Shown one piece after another: positions 23,416-31,731 of a stretch of 64,000 nucleotides of DNA; positions within the stretch are counted from its first letter, which is position 1, and each line of letters starts with the position of its first letter. The notes below the pieces were generated by a model. The model searched no databases. It was not told the DNA's origin and saw nothing but the letters and a program-made list of their open reading frames with translations. The position numbers and the translations under genes are program-made. This DNA is from NS-11 sp036505795. GTDB lineage: Bacteria; Nitrospirota; Nitrospiria; Nitrospirales; NS-4. Where the stretch lies: contig DASXSU010000049.1 in the NCBI GenBank assembly GCA_036505795.1, positions 6,482-70,481 on the forward strand, given 5' to 3'.

Positions 23416-24210
23416 ATGATCATTCGAATTCTTGGATGCCATGGCTCCGAGTTGCTCACGCGCGACGCCCAGGGAAGGTCTCACGAATGCAAGGCATGCG
23501 GGTTTTTAGTGAACGACACATGCATGGTGGATGCCGGGTCGATTGCCGGCAGCTTACACGAGCCCGAGCAGGACAAAATCCGAAACGTGCTGCTCTCGCA
23601 TGCCCATTTCGATCACATTAAAGGTGTGCCCCTTCTTGCCGACAATATGGTCGGACGGACGCACGGAGCCCCGATCAGCGTCTGGGGCCTACCCGAAGTC
23701 CTGCATATCGTGCGTCGGCATATTTTTAATGACGAGGTCTATCCGGACTTCAGTCGATTGCCTACCGTGAAGGACGCGCCGCTGGTGTTCCAACCATTTG
23801 TCGATGAAAAGCCTGTCCAATTTGATGGCCTTGAAGTCGTCGCGGTGCGAGTGGATCACACGGTTCCCGCGGTGGGTTTTCTCGTTCGGGACGCGGAGGC
23901 CGCGTTTTTGTATAGCGGCGATACCGGGCCAACCCGTCGCATCTGGGAGGTGGCGAAGCAGGAACGCCGTTTAAAGGCGGCCTTCATCGAAACTTCTTTT
24001 CCAAATGACCACAAAGAGCTCGCCAAGGCCAGCGGCCACCTGACTCCAGAAATGCTGCATCCCGAGATCCTGAAACTCGGTCGACCCGACGTCCCCATAT
24101 ACATTTATCATCTCAAGCCCTCTTTCCGGGATCGCATACGGGAGGATCTTGAAGCCCTACGCCTGCCGAACCTCCAGGTCCTGGAGGAAGGCCAGACGAT
24201 TACCCTGTAA
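23416..24210 (+). CDS. MBL-fold hydrolase resembling class II cAMP phosphodiesterase
   Basis: The metallo-beta-lactamase fold metal site is SHAHFDHIKG (HxHxDH), with a second His in RVDHTVPAVGF and an Asp in FLYSGDTGPTRRIW. The opening MIIRILGCHGSEL, the substrate-loop region and TPEMLHPEILKLGRPDVPIY match class II (PDEII-type) 3',5'-cyclic nucleotide phosphodiesterases, which lack a signal peptide when cytoplasmic, as here. Two Cys (HECKACGF) are extra. The position next to a cyclic-nucleotide-binding protein supports cAMP or cGMP as substrate, but tRNase Z-like hydrolases share the fold. Confidence 0.85.
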   Translation: MIIRILGCHGSELLTRDAQGRSHECKACGFLVNDTCMVDAGSIAGSLHEPEQDKIRNVLLSHAHFDHIKGVPLLADNMVGRTHGAPISVWGLPEVLHIVRRHIFNDEVYPDFSRLPTVKDAPLVFQPFVDEKPVQFDGLEVVAVRVDHTVPAVGFLVRDAEAAFLYSGDTGPTRRIWEVAKQERRLKAAFIETSFPNDHKELAKASGHLTPEMLHPEILKLGRPDVPIYIYHLKPSFRDRIREDLEALRLPNLQVLEEGQTITL

Positions 24211-24212
24211 GC

Positions 24213-25082
24213 ATGGCTTGGTTTAAAAAGGAGCGGCAACCATCCGGCAGTGACGGGAAAAAACCGGCTGGCTCCGAGGGGTTATGGCTGAAATGCAACA
24301 ATTGCCGGGAAATCATCTATCGAAAGGAAGTTGAGCGCAACGCGAAGGTCTGCCCGAAATGCGAATACCATTTTCCGATCTCCGTTGAAGACCGAATCGA
24401 GCTCCTCCTTGACCTCGGCACCTTCCGAGAGTGGGACCGTGACATAGCCCCCGCCGATCCGCTTCATTTCAAGGACACGCGCCGCTACCGAGACCGCCTG
24501 GTCGATAGCCAGGAACGCACAGGAAAAAAAGATGCCCTCGTGATAGGCGAAGGCCGCATTAATGGAGCGCGTCTGGCCTTAGGAGTATTTCACTTTGCCT
24601 TTATGGGGGGAAGTATGGGCTCGGTGGTGGGGGAAAAGGTGATTCTGGCCGCCGATCGCGCCTTACAGGAGCGGATCCCTTTGGTGCTGGTCACGACCTC
24701 GGGCGGCGCCCGCATGCAGGAGGGCATCTTCTCCCTCATGCAAATGGCAAAGACCGCCGCGGCGATGGGACGTCTTGCGGATGCCCGGGTACCGTACATC
24801 TCGATTTTGGCGGATCCCACCTTCGGCGGGGTGACGGCGAGCTTTGCGATGTTGGGCGACGTGATTTTGGCTGAGCCCAAAGCGCTCATTGGCTTCGCCG
24901 GTCCGCGCGTGATCGAGCAGACCATCCGGCAACAGCTTCCGAAGGAATTTCAGCGCGCCGAATTTCTCTTGGAGCACGGCATCATTGATCTGATTGTCCC
25001 TCGCAAGAGGCTGAAGGAGACCGTTTCCGATCTCATCGGATTTTTTCGCTCGGATTCAGAGAAGCTTGCCCGCTCGCGCTGA
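24213..25082 (+). CDS. accD: Acetyl-CoA carboxylase carboxyltransferase subunit beta
   Basis: AccD transfers the carboxyl group from biotin to acetyl-CoA together with AccA, in fatty acid synthesis. The N-terminal zinc ribbon LWLKCNNCREIIYRKEVERN...VCPKCEYHF is complete. VITTSGGARMQEGIFSLMQM-type sequence (here LVTTSGGARMQEG), GGVTASFAMLGD and LIGFAGPRVIEQT are the CoA-carboxylase signatures. Length 289 is typical. It starts two bases after the phosphodiesterase-like gene and is followed by folC, a common pairing. Confidence 0.97.
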   Translation: MAWFKKERQPSGSDGKKPAGSEGLWLKCNNCREIIYRKEVERNAKVCPKCEYHFPISVEDRIELLLDLGTFREWDRDIAPADPLHFKDTRRYRDRLVDSQERTGKKDALVIGEGRINGARLALGVFHFAFMGGSMGSVVGEKVILAADRALQERIPLVLVTTSGGARMQEGIFSLMQMAKTAAAMGRLADARVPYISILADPTFGGVTASFAMLGDVILAEPKALIGFAGPRVIEQTIRQQLPKEFQRAEFLLEHGIIDLIVPRKRLKETVSDLIGFFRSDSEKLARSR

Positions 25083-25175
25083 CGTCGCCGTGTGAAGCTC
25101 TCACCAGAGAGTTGCAGCCCCTCCTCCTTTTGTGATAGAAGCGCTTCGCTTTCACCCCCCGGATGGCCTTAGCCT

Positions 25176-26495
25176 GTGGCCGCAGAATTTGAAAAAAGTC
25201 TTCAGTACCTTTATGCGCTTCAGAGCCACGGGATCAAACCCGGGCTGAGCCGGACGATCGCGTTACTGGAGGCTTTGGGAAATCCGCATTCTTCGTTTGG
25301 AGTGTTCCATGTCGCTGGGACGAACGGTAAGGGTTCCACGGCCGCTATGATAGCTTCGGTGCTGGCGGCTCAGGGATATCGGGTGGGACTCTACACCTCT
25401 CCTCATCTTATGGATTTTACCGAGCGCATTCAGATCAATGGGGCGCCCCTCACTCATGATGGCGCCGCCGCGCTGACCGAGATTGTGCGACACGCTGCCG
25501 AAAGGTGCCTGCAGGAGCCGCCCACATTCTTCGAAGCGACGACAGCGATGGCCTTCAGGCACTTTGCGGAAGAAGCCGTGCAGTTCGGGGTGATCGAAGT
25601 GGGACTCGGTGGCCGATACGACGCCACGAACGTGGTCGCACCGATCGTGACTGGCATCACCACGATTGCATTGGATCATCAGCAGTATTTGGGAAATACG
25701 CTCGAAGCCATCGCCGGTGAGAAAGCGGGGATCATCAAGGACCATATCCCGGTTGTCGCCGGACGGATAGAAGCCCCAGCCCTCGCCGTCATTCAGACAC
25801 AGGCTTTGCAGCGCGATGCGCCCTGTCGCTCGCTCGGCCGGGAATTCGACATCCAAGGGGAAAGCCCGGCGCAGTTTTCGTATCGAGGAATTTCGCATTC
25901 CTATGCCGGTCTAATGTGTCCCCTAGCCGGACGTCATCAAATGGACAATGCCGCATGTGCGCTGGCCATGCTGGAAGTAGCGCAGGAGCGTGCGATAGGT
26001 ATCTCGGACACCAGTGTGAGAACAGGACTTCAATCGGTACGCTGGCCCGGGCGTCTGGAGATTATCGGTTGGCAGCCACGGATTCTGCTCGATGGAGCCC
26101 ATAATCCGCAGGCGGCCGCCGTGTTGGCGACCTATCTCGCTGAACAGAATGCGCGACCATCCACGCCGGCAGCAAGGCTCATTCTTGTGGTCGGGATGAT
26201 GCGCGACAAAGATCGAGAGCAGGTGCTGGCGAGACTGGCGGGGATCCCAGGCGCGAGTCACCTGATTCTTACAAAGGCGATGCATCCACGCGCCGCTGAG
26301 CCAGAAGAATTGGCCCTGGCTGCAGCCGGGCTGCGAATTCCGATTGAACTCCTGCCATCCATCCCTGCGGCACTCGCTCGCGCGCGCGGGATCGCACATC
26401 ACGACGATACGATCTGCGTCACCGGCTCGCTCGCAGTGGTCGGGGAAGCCAAAGCCATCCTGGAAAACGCCACTGTGTCTGATCTCCGAGGCTGA
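25176..26495 (+). CDS. folC: Bifunctional dihydrofolate synthase/folylpolyglutamate synthase
   Basis: FolC adds glutamate to dihydropteroate and to tetrahydrofolates. GVFHVAGTNGKGSTAAMIAS is the P-loop with the family GTNGKGS motif, LYTSPHLMDFTERIQING the substrate loop, FGVIEVGLGGRYDATNVV the omega-loop region, and LDGAHNPQAA the C-terminal domain signature. The GTG at 25176 gives 439 residues, matching the family. Two bases separate it from lptD. It complements the FolB domain at 18.9 kb in folate synthesis. Confidence 0.96.
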   Translation: MAAEFEKSLQYLYALQSHGIKPGLSRTIALLEALGNPHSSFGVFHVAGTNGKGSTAAMIASVLAAQGYRVGLYTSPHLMDFTERIQINGAPLTHDGAAALTEIVRHAAERCLQEPPTFFEATTAMAFRHFAEEAVQFGVIEVGLGGRYDATNVVAPIVTGITTIALDHQQYLGNTLEAIAGEKAGIIKDHIPVVAGRIEAPALAVIQTQALQRDAPCRSLGREFDIQGESPAQFSYRGISHSYAGLMCPLAGRHQMDNAACALAMLEVAQERAIGISDTSVRTGLQSVRWPGRLEIIGWQPRILLDGAHNPQAAAVLATYLAEQNARPSTPAARLILVVGMMRDKDREQVLARLAGIPGASHLILTKAMHPRAAEPEELALAAAGLRIPIELLPSIPAALARARGIAHHDDTICVTGSLAVVGEAKAILENATVSDLRG

Positions 26496-26497
26496 AT

Positions 26498-28663
26498 GTG
26501 ACCGCTCGGGGAATGCTCCTGCTGGCACTGCTGATGCTGACCATGTGGCCCGAAATCTTTATGGCGGCGGAAGGAGGGTCGACCCGTCCTACGCACATCC
26601 AGGCGGATACGCTGACGTACGACAAGAAGGCCGGGGTCTATCACGGCATCGGTCGCGTGGTGATCGTTCAAGGGCCGTTGCGGTTGGACGCCGATGATGT
26701 TGTCTTAGACGTGATGACCGGGCAATTGGCCGCCGTCGGCCACGTCCACCTTGATGATGGTCTTCGGGACATGCATGGGGACCGGATGGATCTCAATATC
26801 AATACGTCCAAGGGCGTCATCTTTCACGGCCGCATCTTTGTGGTGGATGGCCACGTCACCTTGGACGGACGCGTCATCGACCGCTTGTCGGAAAGTCAGT
26901 ATGAACTCGAGGAGGCGACGTTTACGACGTGTAGTCAAGTAGAGGGAGAACGCCTGCCCTGGCAGTTTAAGGCCGAAGAGGCCGAGCTTCACGTGGATGG
27001 CTTTCTGTACGCGCGGCATACTCGTTTTTGTCTTCTTGATATCCCGGTACTCTACCTGCCCGCGATATTGTTTCCGGCAAAGCGAGAACGCGCGACCGGC
27101 CTGTTGTTCCCATCTATAGGCGCCGGCGAGCAACAGGGCTTGAAAATCAGGCAGGCCTTGTTTTTGGAAATCAGCCGCAGCCAAGACGCCACCGTCGCCC
27201 TCGATTACCGCGGGAAACTGGGAGTTGGCGGAGACCTGGAATACCGCTACATCCTTTCAAAGGACACCGAGGGCAAGCTCTTCACCAAATATTTCCGCGA
27301 CACGCAGAGCGGTGTCGGCCGGTTGGATCTGACCTATCGCCATCTGACAAAGTTTTCCGAGGACTTGCAAGGCCGAATTGATATCAATTACCTCAATCAA
27401 AAAACCAATCTGAGTGTCTTGAGCGAAAATGTGCTCCAGCGCGTGGCCGTGTTTCAGGAGTCCCAGGCCTATTTAACCCAGCGCTGGAACAATCAGGTTC
27501 TCTACGGGCTGGCCCGCTACTCCCAGAATCTGACATTTTCCGGCAGGTCGACTCTCCAGACGTTGCCGGAGGTCGGCTATAGCCTGTTACCTGCGCGCCT
27601 CGGCAGTCTCCCGATCTACAGCGGAGTCGATATCACTTTTGACAACTTTTATCGTCAAGAAGGGATCGATGCGCGGCGTGTCGATCTGTTCCCGCGCGTA
27701 TGGACGCCACTACCGATCGGGCGCTACTTGACCGTCACGCCTTTGCTCGGTTTCCGTGAGACATTTTACACTCACAGTGCCCAATCCGATCAATCGACGT
27801 CACGCGAGGTTCCGTACTTCAGTACTCTGCTGGACACACGGCTGGTCCGTCGATTTCAGCCTGACGGCGGCTCAGGGATCCTTCATAAAGTCGAGTCGTC
27901 GCTCATCTATGAATATCTGCCTGCCACGCGCCAGTCCGAGCTACCGGCCTTCAATGACCTTGATCGGTTGGTGAAGAAGAATCTTGTCACCTATCGCGTA
28001 ACAAACCGCCTGTCGACAAAGGTCTTTGACGGCGATACGCGTCAGAATTTGGAGTTCGCTTACCTCCGGCTGACCGAAAGCCAACATCTCACCTCCTCCC
28101 CGACCGGCAAGCCATTTTCGGACCTTCGGACAGAATTGATTCTACGCACCCTCAAGCCGATGCCGATTATTGTGGATATCGATACGTTCTATAATCATTA
28201 TGAATCGGCTGTCACGCAGGTCAATACGGATATCACCGTTGAGCTTACAAAGCGCTATTTTTTCAGCATTGGAGAGCGCTTCACCCGGGCCGGGAATGTT
28301 CCTGCCAGGGGTGACCTCTTCAATCCGATTTCGCTCAATGAACAATTGGTTCGGACCGGGACAACGCATTTTTACTTCGCACAGTTCGGCGCGGCACTTC
28401 CGTACAATTTCTATTTCGTGACACGCGGCTACTTTGACAAAGATGACGGCGTTTTTCCGGAGATCAATTACGGGCTGTACTATGTCGGTTCGAACCGCTG
28501 CTGGGGTGTCGGCGCCTTCTTTATCCAGCGACCGGGGCAGGCGTCGGAGTATGCGGTCGTGTTGACCTTAGGAGGCGTTGGCTATACTGATTCGCCGTTC
28601 AGCGCGCTTTACCGGGTTCTTTTCGAGCGACTGGGGCTGGACATCCAAAAGCTTCGGTTTTGA
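26498..28663 (+). CDS. lptD: LPS-assembly protein LptD
   Basis: LptD is the outer-membrane beta-barrel that inserts lipopolysaccharide into the outer leaflet. A GTG start leads to a signal peptide ending FMAAEG. The N-terminal OstA/LptA-like jellyroll covers ~30-130 (IQADTLTYDKKAGVYHGIGR, VLDVMTGQLAAVGHVHLDDG). TTCSQVEGERLPWQFKAEEA and PVLYLPAILFPAKRERATGL are LptD signatures, followed by alternating strands of a large barrel to the C-terminal aromatic Phe. At 721 residues it is within family range. Two Cys at the jellyroll/barrel boundary may form the maturation disulfide. It confirms a Gram-negative envelope. Confidence 0.95.
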   Translation: MTARGMLLLALLMLTMWPEIFMAAEGGSTRPTHIQADTLTYDKKAGVYHGIGRVVIVQGPLRLDADDVVLDVMTGQLAAVGHVHLDDGLRDMHGDRMDLNINTSKGVIFHGRIFVVDGHVTLDGRVIDRLSESQYELEEATFTTCSQVEGERLPWQFKAEEAELHVDGFLYARHTRFCLLDIPVLYLPAILFPAKRERATGLLFPSIGAGEQQGLKIRQALFLEISRSQDATVALDYRGKLGVGGDLEYRYILSKDTEGKLFTKYFRDTQSGVGRLDLTYRHLTKFSEDLQGRIDINYLNQKTNLSVLSENVLQRVAVFQESQAYLTQRWNNQVLYGLARYSQNLTFSGRSTLQTLPEVGYSLLPARLGSLPIYSGVDITFDNFYRQEGIDARRVDLFPRVWTPLPIGRYLTVTPLLGFRETFYTHSAQSDQSTSREVPYFSTLLDTRLVRRFQPDGGSGILHKVESSLIYEYLPATRQSELPAFNDLDRLVKKNLVTYRVTNRLSTKVFDGDTRQNLEFAYLRLTESQHLTSSPTGKPFSDLRTELILRTLKPMPIIVDIDTFYNHYESAVTQVNTDITVELTKRYFFSIGERFTRAGNVPARGDLFNPISLNEQLVRTGTTHFYFAQFGAALPYNFYFVTRGYFDKDDGVFPEINYGLYYVGSNRCWGVGAFFIQRPGQASEYAVVLTLGGVGYTDSPFSALYRVLFERLGLDIQKLRF

Positions 28664-28683
28664 GCAGGGTTTCGTGGGCTATC

Positions 28684-28714
28684 TTGACAACCGTGACCAC
28701 CGCACTCGCATAAT
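28684..28714 (+). promoter_or_regulatory. Candidate promoter for the cytochrome c gene
   Basis: TTGACA, 19 bases, CATAAT. The predicted start coincides with the ATG at 28720 and there is no ribosome-binding site, so the transcript may be leaderless. The 19-bp spacing is longer than ideal. Confidence 0.45.
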
Positions 28715-28719
28715 TCCCC

Positions 28720-29229
28720 ATGCGACCTAGATATCGAGTAGGACTGACGTCGGCCTTGGTGGCATTGAGTTTTGCCCCGGCCGGGTTGATTGGGATCGTC
28801 GGCGGCACTTTCGTCCCTGTCTCCCATACCGACAATGGTCGGCGAATTTTTATGTATGGCACGACTGTAGGGGGAAGGGTCCTTGAAAACAGCCATGGGA
28901 TGGAAGGTGTCGGATGCGCCATGTGCCATGGGCCGGACGGACGCGGGGGCGTGATGCATGGCATCCCGGCCCCCGATATCACCTTAGCCCGCCTGCTGGA
29001 TCCCCAAGGGCACGACCATGAAGTGACCGGCCGTCGCCACCCCGCCTTTAACCGCGAAACTGTCAAGGCGGCGATCGTCGCCGGCATCGATCCAGGAGGG
29101 AATACGCTGGATGAAGAGATGCCGCGATGGACCGGTCTCTCCGGTAAGGATTTGGACGATTTAATGGATTACTTGCAGTCCCTCTCGCGAGTGAACCGAC
29201 CCCGGACTCCGGCTCCGCAACCGATGTGA
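28720..29229 (+). CDS. Monoheme cytochrome c
   Basis: An N-terminal hydrophobic segment (VGLTSALVALSFAPAGLIGI) acts as signal or anchor. The heme site is CAMCH in VGCAMCHGPDGRGG at about residue 67, and Met in DEEMPRWTGLS at about 133 is the likely axial ligand. KDLDDLMDYLQSL is the typical C-terminal helix of class I cytochromes c. The Pro-rich tail is unusual. It lies between lptD and trxA and should work in periplasmic electron transfer; the partner is unknown. Confidence 0.9.
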   Translation: MRPRYRVGLTSALVALSFAPAGLIGIVGGTFVPVSHTDNGRRIFMYGTTVGGRVLENSHGMEGVGCAMCHGPDGRGGVMHGIPAPDITLARLLDPQGHDHEVTGRRHPAFNRETVKAAIVAGIDPGGNTLDEEMPRWTGLSGKDLDDLMDYLQSLSRVNRPRTPAPQPM

Positions 29230-29237
29230 TCTCCACA

Positions 29238-29267
29238 TTGACAGAATTCCGCTGCGTGGGCTACATT
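29238..29267 (+). promoter_or_regulatory. Sigma-70-type promoter for trxA
   Basis: TTGACA, 18 bases, TACATT. The predicted start is about 29274, placing a perfect palindrome (29282-29298) in the leader, before GGAGG at 29311 and the GTG at 29323. Confidence 0.6.
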
Positions 29268-29281
29268 CAGAGGTACAGATT

Positions 29282-29298
29282 CTATCGATCATCGATAG
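29282..29298. promoter_or_regulatory. Perfect 17-bp palindrome upstream of trxA
   Basis: CTATCGAT, one central C, ATCGATAG. It lies just after the predicted transcription start, where a repressor could act. The stem could also form a leader hairpin. No regulator is identified. Confidence 0.45.
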
Positions 29299-29322
29299 TT
29301 TGGCAACCTGGGAGGCATCAGC

Positions 29323-29658
29323 GTGAGTAAGGCTACTCCTGTCAGTTCAACCACTTGGGATACTGAAGTCGGCAAGGCTGATGGCCTTGTACTGGTCGAT
29401 TTTTGGGCGGTATGGTGCGGCCCCTGCCAGATGGTTGCCCCGATTGTTGACGAGCTGGCGACGGAATATAACGGCAAGCTCAAATTCATGAAGCTCAATA
29501 CGGATGAGAATCCAGATGTGGCCGGTCGATACGGCATTATGAGCATTCCGACGCTGCTATTTTTTAAGGGTGGTCAACCGGTCGATAAGGTTGTCGGGGC
29601 CGTGCCGAAAAAAGTCCTCAAGGACGCCATCGACCGCCTTCTAGCGCCTACCGCGTAG
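29323..29658 (+). CDS. trxA: Thioredoxin
   Basis: Residues around 30 carry the redox active site WCGPCQ in VLVDFWAVWCGPCQMVAPIV. GIMSIPTLLFFKGG holds the conserved cis-Pro, and VVGAVPKKVLKDAI ends the fold. The 111-residue length is standard. The GTG start has GGAGG eight bases upstream. Thioredoxin reduces disulfides of cytoplasmic proteins such as ribonucleotide reductase. It is followed nine bases later by recN. Confidence 0.97.
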   Translation: MSKATPVSSTTWDTEVGKADGLVLVDFWAVWCGPCQMVAPIVDELATEYNGKLKFMKLNTDENPDVAGRYGIMSIPTLLFFKGGQPVDKVVGAVPKKVLKDAIDRLLAPTA

Positions 29659-29667
29659 CGAACCCAT

Positions 29668-31356
29668 GTGCTGACCGAGCTCCGGATTCGGAACTTCGCG
29701 ATCATTGATGAAGTCGGGCTCGAGTTTTCAGATGGATTCACCGTGCTGACCGGTGAGACCGGTGCCGGAAAGTCGATCCTTGTCGATGCCCTCGATCTTC
29801 TGATCGGCGGCCGCGCATCGGGGGATCTTGTGCGAACGGGCGCCGAGGAGGCAGAAGTCTCCGGAGTTTTTGATATTGCCGGAAACGCTCCGGTCATTCA
29901 GCTCTTGAGTGAGCACGATCTTCTCGGCGCCGGCGAAACTGATTTGATTTTCCGACGCATTCTCTCCCGCCTCGGTCGGCATCGCCTGCATGTGAATGGC
30001 CGTCCCGTGACTCTTGGCACGGTGCAGGCCCTCGGCGGGCTTCTCGTCGACATCCACGGACAACACGACCAACAATCCCTCTTCAAACCGGCAGTGCAGT
30101 TGCAACTGCTCGACGCCTTCGGAAGCCTCACCAAGCTACAGGCTCAATACGCGACTGTCTTTGGGAACATGCGGGAGATAGAGACGCGCCTCAAAGAGCG
30201 TCGTCAGGGTGCGGCCGATTTGCAATCCCGTGAAGAGCTGCTCCGTTACCAGGTATCCGAGGTCAATGCGGCCGATCCGCGGCCCGGCGAAGATCGTGAA
30301 TTGCAACATGAGCGGTTATTGCTGTCGCAGGGGAGACGACTGGCCGAGCTTGTTCAACAAATGTATGGTCCCCTCTATGAGGATGAAGGGTCGATCCTTG
30401 GCGCTCTGCGTGGCCTGGAAGCCCCTTTCAAGGAGCTGACGGGTATCGATACGGATCTGTCCGCCGATCGCGAGCGATTTGCAACAGTCGTGACCGAGTT
30501 GCTTGACCTCGCTCATCGTTTGCGTGATTACCGGGATCGATTGGAATTCGATCCGGAACGCCTGGAGAAGATCGAGGTCCGGTTGGATCTTCTCCATCGG
30601 CTCATGAAAAAGTACGGGGGGTCATTGGAAGAGGTGACACGGCGACAGCTCGAAGCCGAACAGCAGCTTCGCGAGATCGAAACGGTAGAAGCGGAGCTTG
30701 CTACCCTCACGGCGGAGGCGACCAAGGTTCGCCAAGAAGCGTTTCAGCAAGCGGATGTGCTATCGCGGAAACGGCACAAAGCGGCCGGCGATCTTGAAAA
30801 GCAATTGGAGAAGGAGCTCAAAGCCTTGCAGATGGATCGGGCTCGAGTGAAAATCACGGTCGAGTCGAGAGGCGAAGATCAAGCTGCTTCTTTGTGTGCT
30901 ACTGGAATCGATGATGTCCAGTTTCTGTTCTCGGCCAATGCCGGCGAACCGCTTCAACCGCTGACCCGCATTGCCTCCGGCGGGGAGCTTTCCCGGGTGA
31001 TGCTGGCTGTCAAGACGGTCCTCGGGCGTGTGGATCCGGTGCCGGTATTGGTCTTCGACGAGGTGGATGCCGGCATCGGCGGCGCCGTCGCGGAGACGGT
31101 TGGAAAGCGGCTCAAGCAATTGAGCCGCCAAGGTCATCAGGTCTTTTGCATTACCCATCTCGCGCCGATTGCGGCGCAAGCCCAGTCTCACTTCGCGGTC
31201 ACGAAAGAAGCCAAAGGCGGTCGGACGATTACCAGCGTGAGCCGATTGAATGCCGGCGCTCGTGTGGAGGAAGTCGCGCGCATGCTGGGCGGCGCCACTA
31301 TTACTCCTAAAATTCGCGATACCGCGCAGGAAATGCTCGCAGCCGGACAGAAATAA
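29668..31356 (+). CDS. recN: DNA repair protein RecN
   Basis: RecN is an SMC-like ATPase for double-strand-break repair. It starts LTELRIRNFAIIDEVGLEF from a GTG. Walker A is GETGAGKSILVDALDLLIGG. A long coiled coil with the zinc-free hinge runs through ~160-380. ASGGELSRVMLAVK is the ABC signature and VLVFDEVDAGIGGAVAE Walker B. VFCITHLAPIAAQA follows. At 562 residues it is full length. No LexA box was seen, and it probably shares the trxA transcript. Confidence 0.96.
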   Translation: MLTELRIRNFAIIDEVGLEFSDGFTVLTGETGAGKSILVDALDLLIGGRASGDLVRTGAEEAEVSGVFDIAGNAPVIQLLSEHDLLGAGETDLIFRRILSRLGRHRLHVNGRPVTLGTVQALGGLLVDIHGQHDQQSLFKPAVQLQLLDAFGSLTKLQAQYATVFGNMREIETRLKERRQGAADLQSREELLRYQVSEVNAADPRPGEDRELQHERLLLSQGRRLAELVQQMYGPLYEDEGSILGALRGLEAPFKELTGIDTDLSADRERFATVVTELLDLAHRLRDYRDRLEFDPERLEKIEVRLDLLHRLMKKYGGSLEEVTRRQLEAEQQLREIETVEAELATLTAEATKVRQEAFQQADVLSRKRHKAAGDLEKQLEKELKALQMDRARVKITVESRGEDQAASLCATGIDDVQFLFSANAGEPLQPLTRIASGGELSRVMLAVKTVLGRVDPVPVLVFDEVDAGIGGAVAETVGKRLKQLSRQGHQVFCITHLAPIAAQAQSHFAVTKEAKGGRTITSVSRLNAGARVEEVARMLGGATITPKIRDTAQEMLAAGQK

Positions 31357-31731
31357 CAGAATATCTCCCTAATGCCTTGAGGCACAGGGTCAGGTGCGGG
31401 CGACTCTTTCCCTTTACGAACGCCCCAGTCCTTGGGACTAAACCGCGGGTCCTGCCGCCGATCGGCCGCTGCTACGCGGCGCTCCGCGAAGCGCAAGCAA
31501 GTCGCGGCGCGTATCGCGGCCTGAATCGGCGTCACCCGCGCCGCATCGGTTTTTCTGTGCAGAGATCGTGCCGTACTCTTCATGAATCAGCGCCTGATGT
31601 AGCTTCTTCACTGCTGTTTAGGCTTGAGAAACTGTTCACGCGGGTGGCGGAAACCGGGCGCCCGGCCGCGCACAACGAATCGTCTGCGTTGAAGTGAGCA
31701 CGGCTGGGCTGGTTGCCGACAGGACCTGCGA
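31357..31731. other. Intergenic region between recN and uvrA
   Basis: Convergent region of 375 bases. Short open frames exist on both strands, but none has a ribosome-binding site or a recognisable protein. The stretch CAGGGTCAGGTGCGGGCGAC followed by TCTTTCCCTTT near 31385 vaguely resembles the REP-like repeats at 2.7 and 4.8 kb. No clear terminator for either flanking gene was found. Confidence 0.5.

Noticed and set aside
31188..31697. Open frames on both strands between recN and uvrA
   Set aside because: They have no start signals and no similarity to anything I know; the minus-strand one runs into recN.
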